Part shown: in pieces, positions 1-10,300 of the stretch | How the letters are laid out: each line of letters opens with the position of its first letter | Numbering within the stretch: the stretch's first letter is position 1 | DNA from: Ardenticatenaceae bacterium | Lineage (GTDB): Bacteria; Chloroflexota; Anaerolineae; Promineifilales; Promineifilaceae | Direction: 5' to 3' | DNA: 64,000 bases | Assembly (NCBI GenBank): GCA_020634315.1 | Contig: JACKBV010000002.1 | Location: 248,001 to 312,000 of the forward strand | Translations under genes and position numbers: made by a program | The notes under the pieces: model-generated | Told to the model about the DNA's origin: nothing | Databases searched by the model: none | What the model saw: only the letters and a program-made list of their open reading frames with translations

Positions 1-159
1 TCCTACAACACCGTTATCGGACTTATGAGTTTTGACGATACCGGTGCACCGGAAGGAAGTTATTTATTATTGCAATGGCAGGGCGACAATTTCGTCATTG
101 TTGGCCCGCAAGACCGTGCCGAGGTTGACCCTCTGGCCCCGCCCAAACCGGAATGGTAG
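1..159 (+). CDS. C-terminal end of a probable ABC-type substrate-binding protein (partial)
   Basis: An open frame enters from the left edge and stops at TAG 157-159, leaving 52 residues. The sequence ends with LLLQWQGDNFVIVGP followed by a Pro-rich tail closing in PKPEW. That resembles the C-terminus of branched-chain amino acid type periplasmic binding proteins of Chloroflexota, in which a Q-W-Q-x-G-x-F-V-V strand is followed by a short tail ending P-x-W. The assignment rests on this short stretch only, so the family is tentative. The gene lies 67 bp upstream of the first giant sensor with no evident terminator between them, so it may belong to the same transcript and supply a ligand-binding component to the sensory operon. 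Confidence 0.45.
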   Translation, partial: SYNTVIGLMSFDDTGAPEGSYLLLQWQGDNFVIVGPQDRAEVDPLAPPKPEW

Positions 160-226
160 AGACATCGACTAACATCTGCACAACACGCTTAAACTTGCAG
201 CCCATTTCTGGAGAGGAATAGCTATT

Positions 227-3200
227 ATGTGGAATTCCCTTCGCACTCGATTAACCATCATTTTCATCAGTCTGGCCATTGGCCCACTGCTGTTGGTTGG
301 GGCGATCTTGGCCCAGCGCAGCTTCGCCTTTGAGCAAGAACAGGCTCTCGACTTGCAACAACAAGTTGCCCAACGTGTTTCCACAGCAATCACGGCCTTC
401 TTTCAGGAAGTGGAAAATGATCTCTCCTCCCTCAGCACCGAAATTCGTAATTTGGAGCAGCCAGATCGCGCACAGCAAATTAGCCTTCTCTTAGGTGCTT
501 TTAGCAGCGGCACTTACCGCAATGTCTATGAAGAGTTTGCCTGGCTAGATGCACAGGGACAAGAGCAAGTGCGTGTCTCCCGCCAGGATGTTTTCACCGG
601 TGATGAACTTATCAGCCGCGCCGATGCGCCGGAATTCACACAACCTCGCGACACCAGAGAAATCTACTACAGTTCCGTTTGGTTTGATGAACGCAGTGGC
701 AAGCCCTTGATCACCGTGGCTATCCCGCTGTCAGAACCACGCAGCGTGCAATTGAACAGTGTCCTCGTAGCCACACTCCGCTTTAGTGCGGTTAGCGACC
801 TGCTTGCCGAACTACAGGTTGGCGATGAGCAAGTCGTGTATGTCGTCACACAGTCCAATCAGGTAATAGCGCACGAAAATATTGGTCAGGTTTCCCCTGA
901 AACCACCATTTTATTGCCGGAACAAGCTGGCGTACAGACAGGACTTAACAATCAAGATGATGTAGTAGGCATTGCTCAGCTTCGCTTAGGCACACAAACC
1001 CTGCGTGCAGTAGCAGAAACTTCTACAGCAGCCGCCCTATCTTTAGCCAGAAGTGTTGTCAACACTTTAGCCATCGTCATTTTTATTACCCTGATAGTTG
1101 CCACTGCTGTTAGCTTCCTCGCCGCACGGCAGATTGTACGCCCGGTAGAAGATCTGCTAACCACAGCCGAGCGTGTTACCGCAGGTGATTTTTCGCAGCA
1201 GGTTACAACGATTGGCCGCGATGAAATTGGCAAACTCGGTATTGCCTTCAATGCGATGACCACGCAGTTACGTAACCTTATCGGCAACCTGGAACAACGT
1301 GTTCACGACCGGACACGCGCCTTGGAAACCAGCAACCGGGTCAGCCGACGTCTTTCTACCATTTTGGATACAGAGAAATTGGTGCAAGAAGTAGTCGTGC
1401 AAATTCAAAGCGCTTTTGACTACTATCATGTGCATATCTATCTGGTAGACGAGGCCAATGAGCAGCTGCTGATGGTGGGTGGCACTGGCGAAGCAGGGCA
1501 AACGATGCTGACGCAAGGTCACAAGATCGAGGTTGGCAAGGGGTTGGTTGGTCGCGCAGCGGCTACCAACACACCTGTGTTTGTTCCTGATGTAACCCAA
1601 GACAGGCAGTGGCTGCCCAATCCGTTATTGCCAGACACGAAAGCGGAAACGGCCGTTCCCATTGCTATCGGTGATCGGGTGCTGGGTGTACTAGACGTCC
1701 AGCAAAACCTGATCGGTGGCTTGACAGAAGAGAGCGTCGAACTGCTGCAAGCCATTGCTAACCAGGTAGCCATCGCCCTCCAAAATGCACGGCAAATACA
1801 GGAAACACAAACCAGTGAAACGCTCACCCGTACTGTGTTGGAATCAGTAGCCGTACCTATGCTCATCTCCCGTGTTGGCGATGGCAAAATGTTGTATGTC
1901 AACGACTATTTGGCATCAATGGTACGCATGTCAATTGAAGAACTGAGAAAGTTAGGCACGCCCAACTTTTATGTAGACGTAACAGACCGTCAGGCAGTGA
2001 TTGGGCAAATCCAGCAGCAAGGCTTCATCACCAATTATGAGTTACGCCTGCGACGTTCCGATGGCGATATGTTTTGGGGATTACTGTCGGCCCGCCTGAT
2101 TACTTATAGTGGCGATGCCGCCATCATTACCACCCTGATCGATATTACTGAACGCAAACTTTCCGAAGCGACCATGACACAACAAGCCAACGCCTTGGCA
2201 GCCGTCGCAGAAGTCAGTACAGCGGCGGCCACGATTTTGCAACAGGAACCTTTGCTGCAAACAGTAACTGACCTGACAAAAGAGCGGTTTGCCTTGTACC
2301 ACGCGCATATCTTTCTGCTGAACGACAGTCAAGACACCCTTCTATTGACCGCCGGGGCAGGTGACATTGGGCGCAAGATGGTTGCTGAAGGGCGGCGCAT
2401 CCCCCTGGCAGCGCCGGGTTCATTGGTGGCAACCGTTGCCCGCACCCAGCAAGGCGCTATTCGTAATTATTCCGCAGAGGGCGAAGGGTTTATGCCGCAC
2501 CCCTTGCTGACTGAAACGCGCTCTGAAATGGCCGTCCCCATCGCTTTGGCCGCAGAATTGATCGGTGTACTGGATGTACGCGCTGAAAGTTATGACTATT
2601 TTCATGACACCGACTTGCAGACAATGACGACGCTGGCGTCCCAAATTGCGGTAGCGGTGAAAAATGCACAATCCTTTGCGCAAACAGAGCAAACATTAGC
2701 CCGAATGAATACCTTAACCCGCCGTCTTACGCGTGAAGGGTGGCAGCAATATACCACGGCTACATCCGCAGCCCTGGCATATGGGTATGATTTGCAGCAA
2801 GTCACCCCGCTGCCGGATGATGCCAGAGTAAAACAGACAACCGATACAACATTGGTACAACCTGTTCGGGTACAAAATGAAGAAATCGGTGTATTGGCAT
2901 TAACAGAACCGCAGCATTTGTCAAATGATGCACAAGAAATTACCGCAGCGGTGGCGGAGCGCTTGAGCGCCCATCTGGAAAACTTGCGGCTGACAGAACA
3001 AACACAGCAAGCCTTGACCAACACCGAAACATTGTATGCTGGTAGTGCGCGTGTGGTACAGGCATCAACCATTTCCGAAGTTTTGGAAGCATTGGTTAAC
3101 TCTACTGCTCTAAACAGGATGGAGAATGTCGTTATTTTGCTTTTTGATCGCCCCTGGCATGAAAATCCAACGACGCTCTCTTTGGTCGCAAATTGGACGA

Positions 3201-3718
3201 AACCTGATGTGCAATCAAAACTGCCTACTGGCACGACATTCTCAATCTCACAAATGCCGATTCTGTCTATGTGGAATCCAGAGCAGCCTATCATCTTGCA
3301 GGATGTCAAAAATGATCCTGGCCTGGAAGTTGATGTGCGACAAGTGCTCATAAATCTTGACATTCACAGCATGCTTGGCCTGGCTCTGACGACAGGCGAC
3401 AGTTGGTTTGGGGTGATTGTCGGAAATTCGAGCGTACCGCTTAGTGGCCTGCGCGATGAAGATGTGCGCCAGATGCGCAGCCTCGCCGACCAGGCAACTA
3501 CAGTTATACGTAATTTGCAATTGTTGGCAGAGACGGGTGAACGTGCCCGCCGTGAACAATTGTTACGTGAAATTACAGCCCACATCTATGCGGCTCCAGA
3601 TGCAGAAATGATTTTGCGGACAGCAGCTAAAGAAGTGAACCGCGCACTTAATCTGGAAACGTTTGTCTATTTGGAAGATATGACTGATGTTGAGGAACCG
3701 AGCAGTAACGGACATTGA
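227..3718 (+). CDS. Membrane sensor 1: periplasmic domain-HAMP-GAF-PAS-GAF-GAF protein without kinase
   Basis: A 1163 aa receptor-like protein, first of the sensor operon. ATG 227 is preceded by a good ribosome site (GGAGAGG, about 9 nt away). TM1 is about 9-28, a Cache-like extracytoplasmic region about 30-275, and TM2 about 276-299. HAMP (starting RQIVRPVEDLL) spans about 300-352. Then come GAF about 371-521, PAS about 532-643 (ending DITERK), GAF about 658-821, a degenerate GAF-like module with TREGWQQY at about 829-924, and GAF about 934-1101. The last 60 residues are a helical tail beginning ERARREQLLREI that resembles the entry helices of a further GAF domain but stops short. There is no DHp, HATPase, GGDEF or MCP output domain, so it must signal through a partner, probably the kinase at the end of the operon. 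Ligands cannot be read from the sequence. Confidence 0.9.
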   Translation: MWNSLRTRLTIIFISLAIGPLLLVGAILAQRSFAFEQEQALDLQQQVAQRVSTAITAFFQEVENDLSSLSTEIRNLEQPDRAQQISLLLGAFSSGTYRNVYEEFAWLDAQGQEQVRVSRQDVFTGDELISRADAPEFTQPRDTREIYYSSVWFDERSGKPLITVAIPLSEPRSVQLNSVLVATLRFSAVSDLLAELQVGDEQVVYVVTQSNQVIAHENIGQVSPETTILLPEQAGVQTGLNNQDDVVGIAQLRLGTQTLRAVAETSTAAALSLARSVVNTLAIVIFITLIVATAVSFLAARQIVRPVEDLLTTAERVTAGDFSQQVTTIGRDEIGKLGIAFNAMTTQLRNLIGNLEQRVHDRTRALETSNRVSRRLSTILDTEKLVQEVVVQIQSAFDYYHVHIYLVDEANEQLLMVGGTGEAGQTMLTQGHKIEVGKGLVGRAAATNTPVFVPDVTQDRQWLPNPLLPDTKAETAVPIAIGDRVLGVLDVQQNLIGGLTEESVELLQAIANQVAIALQNARQIQETQTSETLTRTVLESVAVPMLISRVGDGKMLYVNDYLASMVRMSIEELRKLGTPNFYVDVTDRQAVIGQIQQQGFITNYELRLRRSDGDMFWGLLSARLITYSGDAAIITTLIDITERKLSEATMTQQANALAAVAEVSTAAATILQQEPLLQTVTDLTKERFALYHAHIFLLNDSQDTLLLTAGAGDIGRKMVAEGRRIPLAAPGSLVATVARTQQGAIRNYSAEGEGFMPHPLLTETRSEMAVPIALAAELIGVLDVRAESYDYFHDTDLQTMTTLASQIAVAVKNAQSFAQTEQTLARMNTLTRRLTREGWQQYTTATSAALAYGYDLQQVTPLPDDARVKQTTDTTLVQPVRVQNEEIGVLALTEPQHLSNDAQEITAAVAERLSAHLENLRLTEQTQQALTNTETLYAGSARVVQASTISEVLEALVNSTALNRMENVVILLFDRPWHENPTTLSLVANWTKPDVQSKLPTGTTFSISQMPILSMWNPEQPIILQDVKNDPGLEVDVRQVLINLDIHSMLGLALTTGDSWFGVIVGNSSVPLSGLRDEDVRQMRSLADQATTVIRNLQLLAETGERARREQLLREITAHIYAAPDAEMILRTAAKEVNRALNLETFVYLEDMTDVEEPSSNGH

Positions 3719-3756
3719 TTATCAATGGGTAGTATTCAAGTTTTGTGGATGGGACT

Positions 3757-6700
3757 ATGAAGGAACAGACAGGGCTTAACCGATTCAGGCGACGCAGCAT
3801 TGCCAGGGATTTGACGCTGGCCTTGGTGCTCAGCACGACGACTATTTTTCTGGCAATTAGTGCGTTTAGTTACATCTACTTTTCTACGCAAAGCCAAAAT
3901 ACGCTTACAGCGCAGGCAATTGAGCTGGCTGATAATTTGGCTGAGGTGATGGCGGTTCCGCTGTGGGATGTGAATGACACGGCCGTTTCCCAAATTGCCG
4001 CCGCCTATGAAGCAGCCAACAACGTGGTCGCTGTCAATGTGTTTGATGAAACGGGAACGGCCGTTTACCAGACACCACGACCAGCACTACAAGGAAACAC
4101 CTTCAGCGAAACCCGGCCTGTTGTCTTTTCCGATACAACGATTGGCCGTGTGGAGATTACATTTAGCAACCGTGACCTTGAAGAGACACGTCGCGGGATT
4201 CTCTTTGTCTCATTAGCAGCCTTCCTGCCGGTCGTTTTGACCTTGATCATTGGCACAAGCGTACTTGTCAATCGCTTTGTCGTCCGCCCACTCAATACCC
4301 TGACCAATGGCATTGAAACCATTGCCAATGGTGAATACAACTTCCGCCTGCCGCCTATGCCGCAGCAAGACATCCAATTTATTGCCAATCGCGCCAATGT
4401 CATGGCCGAACAAATTGAACAGCGAGACGCGACGCTGCACGAATTAATCAACAATTTGGAAGGGAACGTTAGCGACCGCACACGCGATCTGGCATTGGCC
4501 GCAGAAGTAGGCCGCCGTATCTCGCAAGTCCGCGATTTACAGACAATGCTGACAGATGCTGTCGAATCAATCTGCGACCGCTTTGATCTATATCTGGCAC
4601 AGATTTATTTGGCGAATACTGAACAACAACAGCTAATACTCCACGCCAGCACAGGGGAAATTGGACGTCAGTTACTAGACATGGGTCATAAATTAGCGAT
4701 TGGGCCAGGTTCGCTAAACGGCCGTGCCGCCCTCGAAAAGCAAACAATCCATGTCCCCGACACAACCGTTGACGAAAACTTCTTGCACCACCCACTTTTA
4801 CCGGACACGCGCTCAGAAACGGTTATTCCTCTCATGTCAGGCGAGCGTGTTTTGGGCGTGCTTGACTTGCAAAGCAGCACGCCCTATGGCATTAGTCGGG
4901 AGAATTTACCGGCATTTGAGGCTCTAGGTGGGCAATTAGCCATCGCCATCAACAATGCTGAACTGTTCACCGAACTGCGGCAAACACAAGCGGAGATGGA
5001 AAAGTTCAAATTGGGGCTGGAAAGAACCGCAAACGCGGTTTTCCTCACCGATGTCAATGGCATCATTCAATATGTAAACACGGCCTTTGTTAGCATGTAT
5101 GGCTATGCAGCAGACGAAGCCATTGGCAAGACACCCCGCATTTTGAAATCGGGGCGGACCCCGCAAGGAGAGTATGCTGAATATTGGCGTGCACTGTTAA
5201 ATAGAGAAGTCGTCACGGGAGAGATTATCAACAAAACCAAAGACGGCCGTTTCGTCGAAATTGAACGCTACAACAGCCCCATCATCGATGAAGCAGGCGA
5301 ATTGGTCGGCTTCCTCTCCGTGCATAACGACATTACAGCACGCAAAGCAGCCGAATCACGGCTCGCCCGCAGTTTGGCGGAGCTAGACTGCTTAAATGAC
5401 ATCGGGCGCAAATCGGAAGAGCAGCCGGCCATTGCCGATTTCTTGCAATGGGTCACGCAGCGCATTCCCGCTGCCATGCAATACGCAAAGCAATGCGTTG
5501 CCGCCATCACATTTGCCGACAACACATATGGGTATCAGGAAATTCTTGACCTGCCGCGCCAGATGGTTGAAGGGCTGCACATGGGCAACAAACAAGTAGG
5601 TCGTTTGTATGTGGCCTACACGGATACGTCGTTACAGTTTGCGGATGACGACAGTGCTTTTATGGGAGCGCTTGGCCGCCGCATTAACGGCTATCTGGAA
5701 ACGCATCAATTATTGCAACAGTTGTCACAACGCGCGGATGAATTGCAGCGAGTGGCAGAAGTGGGTACGGCCGTTTCCACCATCTCCGACCCACAACAAC
5801 TGCTGCAAACCTTTGTCGATCTCACCAAAACCCAATTCGCACTTTACCATGCCCAAATTTACCTGCATGACAAACAAACAGACTATCTGGTATTAGCGGC
5901 TGGAGCCGGACAAATTGGGCAAAGCATGGTCAGCGAAAGACGACAAATCTTCATGCACCAGCAGCAATCTTTAGTCGCGCAGGCCGCACGCAGTCGTCAA
6001 GGCGTCATTGTCAATGATGTCCACGCCGAACCAGGATTTTTGCCCCATCCACTGCTCCCCGACACGCACGCAGAAGTCGCCATCCCCCTCATAGCTGGGG
6101 AGCAGCTCTTAGGCGTATTGGATTTACAGGCTGATCAAGCCAACGCTTTTTCCGGCGAAGACATCTCTCTCTTCACAACATTATCAACACAAGCGGCTGT
6201 CGCTTTGCAAAATGCCAACCAATTAGAGCAAACACAGTCCGCATTGGAAGAATTAACAGCCCTGCAACGCACCATCACCCGTGAGGGGTGGCAGGCATTC
6301 ATGAGCGCCAAAGAGCGCCCGGTTAAAGGGTATCTGGCAAGCGCACAGAAAGTGAAACCGATCTCGGAAAAGACACAAGATGAAGAGACGCCTGCCCTGA
6401 CCCAACTCAAGAAAACGGAGCAAACCGTTGTCAATGCTGTCAGCATTGGTGGAGCCATCATTGGTGGGCTGGGGGTAAGGCCAACGGCCGACCAAAAATT
6501 GACGGACGCTGACCAAACATTACTCGAAGCGATTTCCCAACAAGTTGGGCAAGCTCTAGAGCGGGCACGTCTGGCAGAGCAAACGCAGCTAGCCCTCGAT
6601 GAAACTCAACAACGCACGCAAGAATTGGCGGTTCTCAATGAAATGAGCCAGACCTTAACCGCACAAACGTCTGTAGAAGACGTTTTGGAAGTGGTTTACA

Positions 6701-7314
6701 CCTACACGTCCCGCTTAATGGACGCGGCACATTTCTATATTGTTTTGTATGACGAAAGGGACGAGGACCTGGTATTTGCGTTTAGTGTCAGCGAAGGAGC
6801 CATCCGCCGCGATACGGAACGGCAGCACGCAACCGATGGCATTGCTGAATATCTGATTCACGAACGCAAGCCATTGTTAATTGCGGAAAATGTTGAGGAA
6901 CAGCTGCAAAAATTGGGTATTACCGGTTATGGACGGCCCGCACAATCTTGGGTGGGCACGCCGTTGATGGTTGGTGACCATGTGCTCGGTGTGATTGGCC
7001 TGCAAAGCTACACGCAGCCCCGTGCTTATAATGAGCGCCATGTGCAGTTGTTAACGGCCGTTGCCAGCCAGGCAGCCATCGCCATCGAAAACGCCCGCCT
7101 CATTGAAGCAACAGAAGCCCGCGCCCGCGAAGAACAAATGCTGCGCGAAGTCACCACACGCGTGAGTACGGCCGTTGACGCCGAATCCGTCCTACGCACA
7201 GCAGCAGAAGAAATCGGCCGGATGCTGGGATTAGAAGGCTTTGTGCTCCTCGGCGATACAAATGGCAATGGACACGAATCCATCGCCGCCGAAGACACAA
7301 TGGGCACAAACTAA
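3757..7314 (+). CDS. Membrane sensor 2: short periplasmic loop-HAMP-GAF-PAS-GAF protein without kinase
   Basis: About 1185 aa from ATG 3757; an in-frame GTG at 3745 would add four residues. I prefer the ATG because GGATGGG lies just upstream of it. TM1 is about 18-38. The extracytoplasmic loop is only about 105 residues, with the VPLWDVND pattern seen in small sensor loops. TM2 is about 147-171 and HAMP about 171-225. GAF is about 245-405 and PAS about 413-530. A GAF-like domain opening LNDIGRKSEE covers about 541-651 and recurs in sensor 6. GAF is about 658-825, the REGW module (TREGWQAF) about 833-935, and GAF about 951-1118. The protein ends with the shared helical tail (RAREEQMLREV, then AESVLRTAAEEIGR). 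No catalytic output domain is present. It starts 38 bp after sensor 1, so co-transcription is very likely. Confidence 0.9.
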   Translation: MKEQTGLNRFRRRSIARDLTLALVLSTTTIFLAISAFSYIYFSTQSQNTLTAQAIELADNLAEVMAVPLWDVNDTAVSQIAAAYEAANNVVAVNVFDETGTAVYQTPRPALQGNTFSETRPVVFSDTTIGRVEITFSNRDLEETRRGILFVSLAAFLPVVLTLIIGTSVLVNRFVVRPLNTLTNGIETIANGEYNFRLPPMPQQDIQFIANRANVMAEQIEQRDATLHELINNLEGNVSDRTRDLALAAEVGRRISQVRDLQTMLTDAVESICDRFDLYLAQIYLANTEQQQLILHASTGEIGRQLLDMGHKLAIGPGSLNGRAALEKQTIHVPDTTVDENFLHHPLLPDTRSETVIPLMSGERVLGVLDLQSSTPYGISRENLPAFEALGGQLAIAINNAELFTELRQTQAEMEKFKLGLERTANAVFLTDVNGIIQYVNTAFVSMYGYAADEAIGKTPRILKSGRTPQGEYAEYWRALLNREVVTGEIINKTKDGRFVEIERYNSPIIDEAGELVGFLSVHNDITARKAAESRLARSLAELDCLNDIGRKSEEQPAIADFLQWVTQRIPAAMQYAKQCVAAITFADNTYGYQEILDLPRQMVEGLHMGNKQVGRLYVAYTDTSLQFADDDSAFMGALGRRINGYLETHQLLQQLSQRADELQRVAEVGTAVSTISDPQQLLQTFVDLTKTQFALYHAQIYLHDKQTDYLVLAAGAGQIGQSMVSERRQIFMHQQQSLVAQAARSRQGVIVNDVHAEPGFLPHPLLPDTHAEVAIPLIAGEQLLGVLDLQADQANAFSGEDISLFTTLSTQAAVALQNANQLEQTQSALEELTALQRTITREGWQAFMSAKERPVKGYLASAQKVKPISEKTQDEETPALTQLKKTEQTVVNAVSIGGAIIGGLGVRPTADQKLTDADQTLLEAISQQVGQALERARLAEQTQLALDETQQRTQELAVLNEMSQTLTAQTSVEDVLEVVYTYTSRLMDAAHFYIVLYDERDEDLVFAFSVSEGAIRRDTERQHATDGIAEYLIHERKPLLIAENVEEQLQKLGITGYGRPAQSWVGTPLMVGDHVLGVIGLQSYTQPRAYNERHVQLLTAVASQAAIAIENARLIEATEARAREEQMLREVTTRVSTAVDAESVLRTAAEEIGRMLGLEGFVLLGDTNGNGHESIAAEDTMGTN

Positions 7315-7359
7315 AACATTGCAAGCAGCGTACAAGCATATTCAAAATAGGATACGCCT

Positions 7360-10300
7360 ATGAACGTAAAAGATGAGTCAACGTACCAAACACAAAATAT
7401 CTCCCTACGGGCTATTGAACGCCTGCAAAACCGTATCACTTTTCGGATTTTGGTTTTGCTGATCCCACTCCTGGCACTGTTTACCTGGTACAACATTCGT
7501 TCACAACGGCAAAATCTAGAAGAACTGCTCCTGCAAAATGCAGAAGCCATCGCCCGAACCGGCGCGATCACTCTTGGCCGAGACCTGGAAAATGCCATCA
7601 GCAGCGGCCGCCTGACCAAAGAAGCAGTTTTTGACACCAACTATATTCGCTATTGGGAATTTGACCCGACAACCGACCCGAATTTTGAGGGGCCTCCCTC
7701 ATCTCTCGATAAATATCATACACAATATGACGCTTATACAGACGAGAACTGGCAAAGCATCATTGATTCGTTTCTCGTCAGTGACGACATTGTTTTTGCA
7801 ACGGCCGTTGACAAAAACGGATACCTTCCCACCCACAACACACGTTGGTCAAGCGGAGACGGCAGCGCCGCGACAGATCGTACCAAGCGCATCTTTAACG
7901 ATCCTATTGGCCTGCTCGCCGCCGAAAACATTGAACAGGCAACATTACAACAAATTTACGAACGCCCTGGAACCAACCAGATTTTGTGGGATGTATCCGC
8001 TCCTATTTATGTCAATGGTGAACATTGGGGAGCATTCCGCGTTGCTATTGAACTGGCACAGAATCAGGAGCGCGTCGCCACTGCCGCATGGCAAACTGCC
8101 CTTGCTATGTTCTTGGTAGCCGGTCTGGCCTCTGCTTTTGCCTGGTACACCGGGCAATATGTGTCCAACCCTATCGAACGCCTGACACAGCTCGCCGTAA
8201 AAGCCGCAAACGGCGATCTGAGCGAACAAATCGAAATCCCCAACCGGCAAGAAATCACCATCTTGGCGGGATCGTTCAACATTATGACAAACCGGCTCAA
8301 GCTTTTAGTCGAGTCGCTGGAACAACGTGTTAATGAACGCACGAAAGCATTGGCAACCAGCACTGAAGTGAGCCGCCGCCTCTCCACCATCCTCTCCCAA
8401 GAAAGGTTGGTCAATGAAGTTGTTACCCAGGTACAAACGGCGTTTAACTATTATCATGCCCACATTTACCTGTTTGATGAGACAGGTGAAAATTTGGTGA
8501 TGGTCGGTGGCACAGGCGAAGCAGGAAAAGCCATGTTAGCCGCCGGGCACAGGCTGTCTATTGGTAAAGGGTTAGTGGGGCGAGCCGCAGCAACGAAAAC
8601 GGCCGTTCTCGTCCCAGACGTCACCCGCGATGACCAATGGCTGCCCAACCCCCTCCTCCCCGACACCGCCGCAGAAGTCGCTATCCCCATCACCATTGGC
8701 GATCAAGTATTGGGCGTCTTGGACATACAGCATAATACCGTCGGCGTGCTCAACGAAAACAGCATCGCCCTTCTGGAATCCATTGCCAACCAGGTCGCCA
8801 TTGCCTTGCAAAATGCGCGTCAGGTAGCTCAAACCCGAGCCAGCCAGGATCGCTTTGCCCTGGCTGTCGAAGGCGCGAACGAAGGCATCTGGGATTGGGA
8901 TATTCCCAGCAATGAGGTCTATTTCTCGCCTCGTTGGAAAGCAATGATCGGCTACGAAGATCACGAAATCAGCAACCGCTTCGCCGAATACGAAGACCGT
9001 ATCCACCCTGAAGACCACGACCGTATGATGCAGGCGGTAAATGATTATTTGGAAGGTCGCAGCACCACCTATGAACATGAATTCCGCCTGCGACATAAAG
9101 ATGGCTCCTACCGCTGGATTCTGGTACGCGCCACGTTAGTTCGTGACGAAGAGGGATATCCATTGCGTATGGCTGGCTCCCACAGCGACATCACCGAACG
9201 CAAACAAATTGAAGAAGTATTACGGTTTAGTCAAGAACAATTAACACGGACCATGACCGTGGCCCAGATGGCCTATTGGGAAATAGACCTGCTAACCTCA
9301 ACCGTTATCCTCAATGACCACTACTACGCGTTGCTACGCACAACCGCAGAGAAAGAAGGTGGGTACAACTTCCCGATAGAAACATTTATGAATCGTTTTG
9401 TCCACCCGGATGACATCCCCGCACTTCAAGCAATAGGCGATAACTTAGAGCAAGCGGCAATCGACTTTGAAGGGCACTTTGAGTACCGCGTGCTGTGCGG
9501 CGATGGCACAATTCAACATGCTCAAATTGATTATCGCCTGCAATTAAATGAAGAGGGAATACCCGTTAAACTCTACGGCTCCCATCTAGATGTCACTGAA
9601 CGCAAGCTTGCCGAACGGCAACTGCAAGAAGAGCAAGCTCGCCTGCAAGCCATCCTGGAATCGATTAACGTTCCCCTGAACATCACCAGTTTGGTAAATG
9701 GCACGATTCTTTACGCCAATGAGCCAACAGCTGAAATAAGCCATATGCCTCGTGAAGAGATCGTCGGTCACAACGTACCCTTCGCCTTCGCCGACAAAAA
9801 AGAGCAAGAGACTTATATAAACAATTTGCGCAGCACAGGGCACGTCTCTAATTTGGAAGTGCATATGCAGCGTCATGATGGTACGACCTTCTGGGCTTTG
9901 TTGTCTGCCAGTATCATTGATTTTGAGGGAGAGCAGGCACTCATGTCATCCGTGATTGACGTTAGCGAACGATGGGATGCGCAGCAAGCCCTGGGACAAC
10001 GGGCAACGGAATTGGCAACCGTCGCCGAAGTTGGAACCATTGCCGCCACGATTTTGGAACCGGAACAACTATTGCAACGTGTCGTTAACCTGACAAAAGA
10101 ACGCTTCCAGCTATACCATGCACATGTTTACTTGCTCGATGACAAGAAAGAACAACTCGTCTTAAGCAGTGGTGCCGGCGAGATTGGACAAACAATGGTT
10201 CGTGAAGGGCGGCAAATCGCTCTATCGCAAGAGCAATCATTGGTCGCTCGCGCTGCCCGTACGCATCAAGGCGTGATCATCAACGATGTTCAGGCAGAAC

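Noticed and set aside
2602..3363. 253-codon antisense frame inside sensor 1
   Set aside because: Ser/Cys/Arg-rich composition typical of an antisense shadow; the + strand frame has clear GAF sequence.
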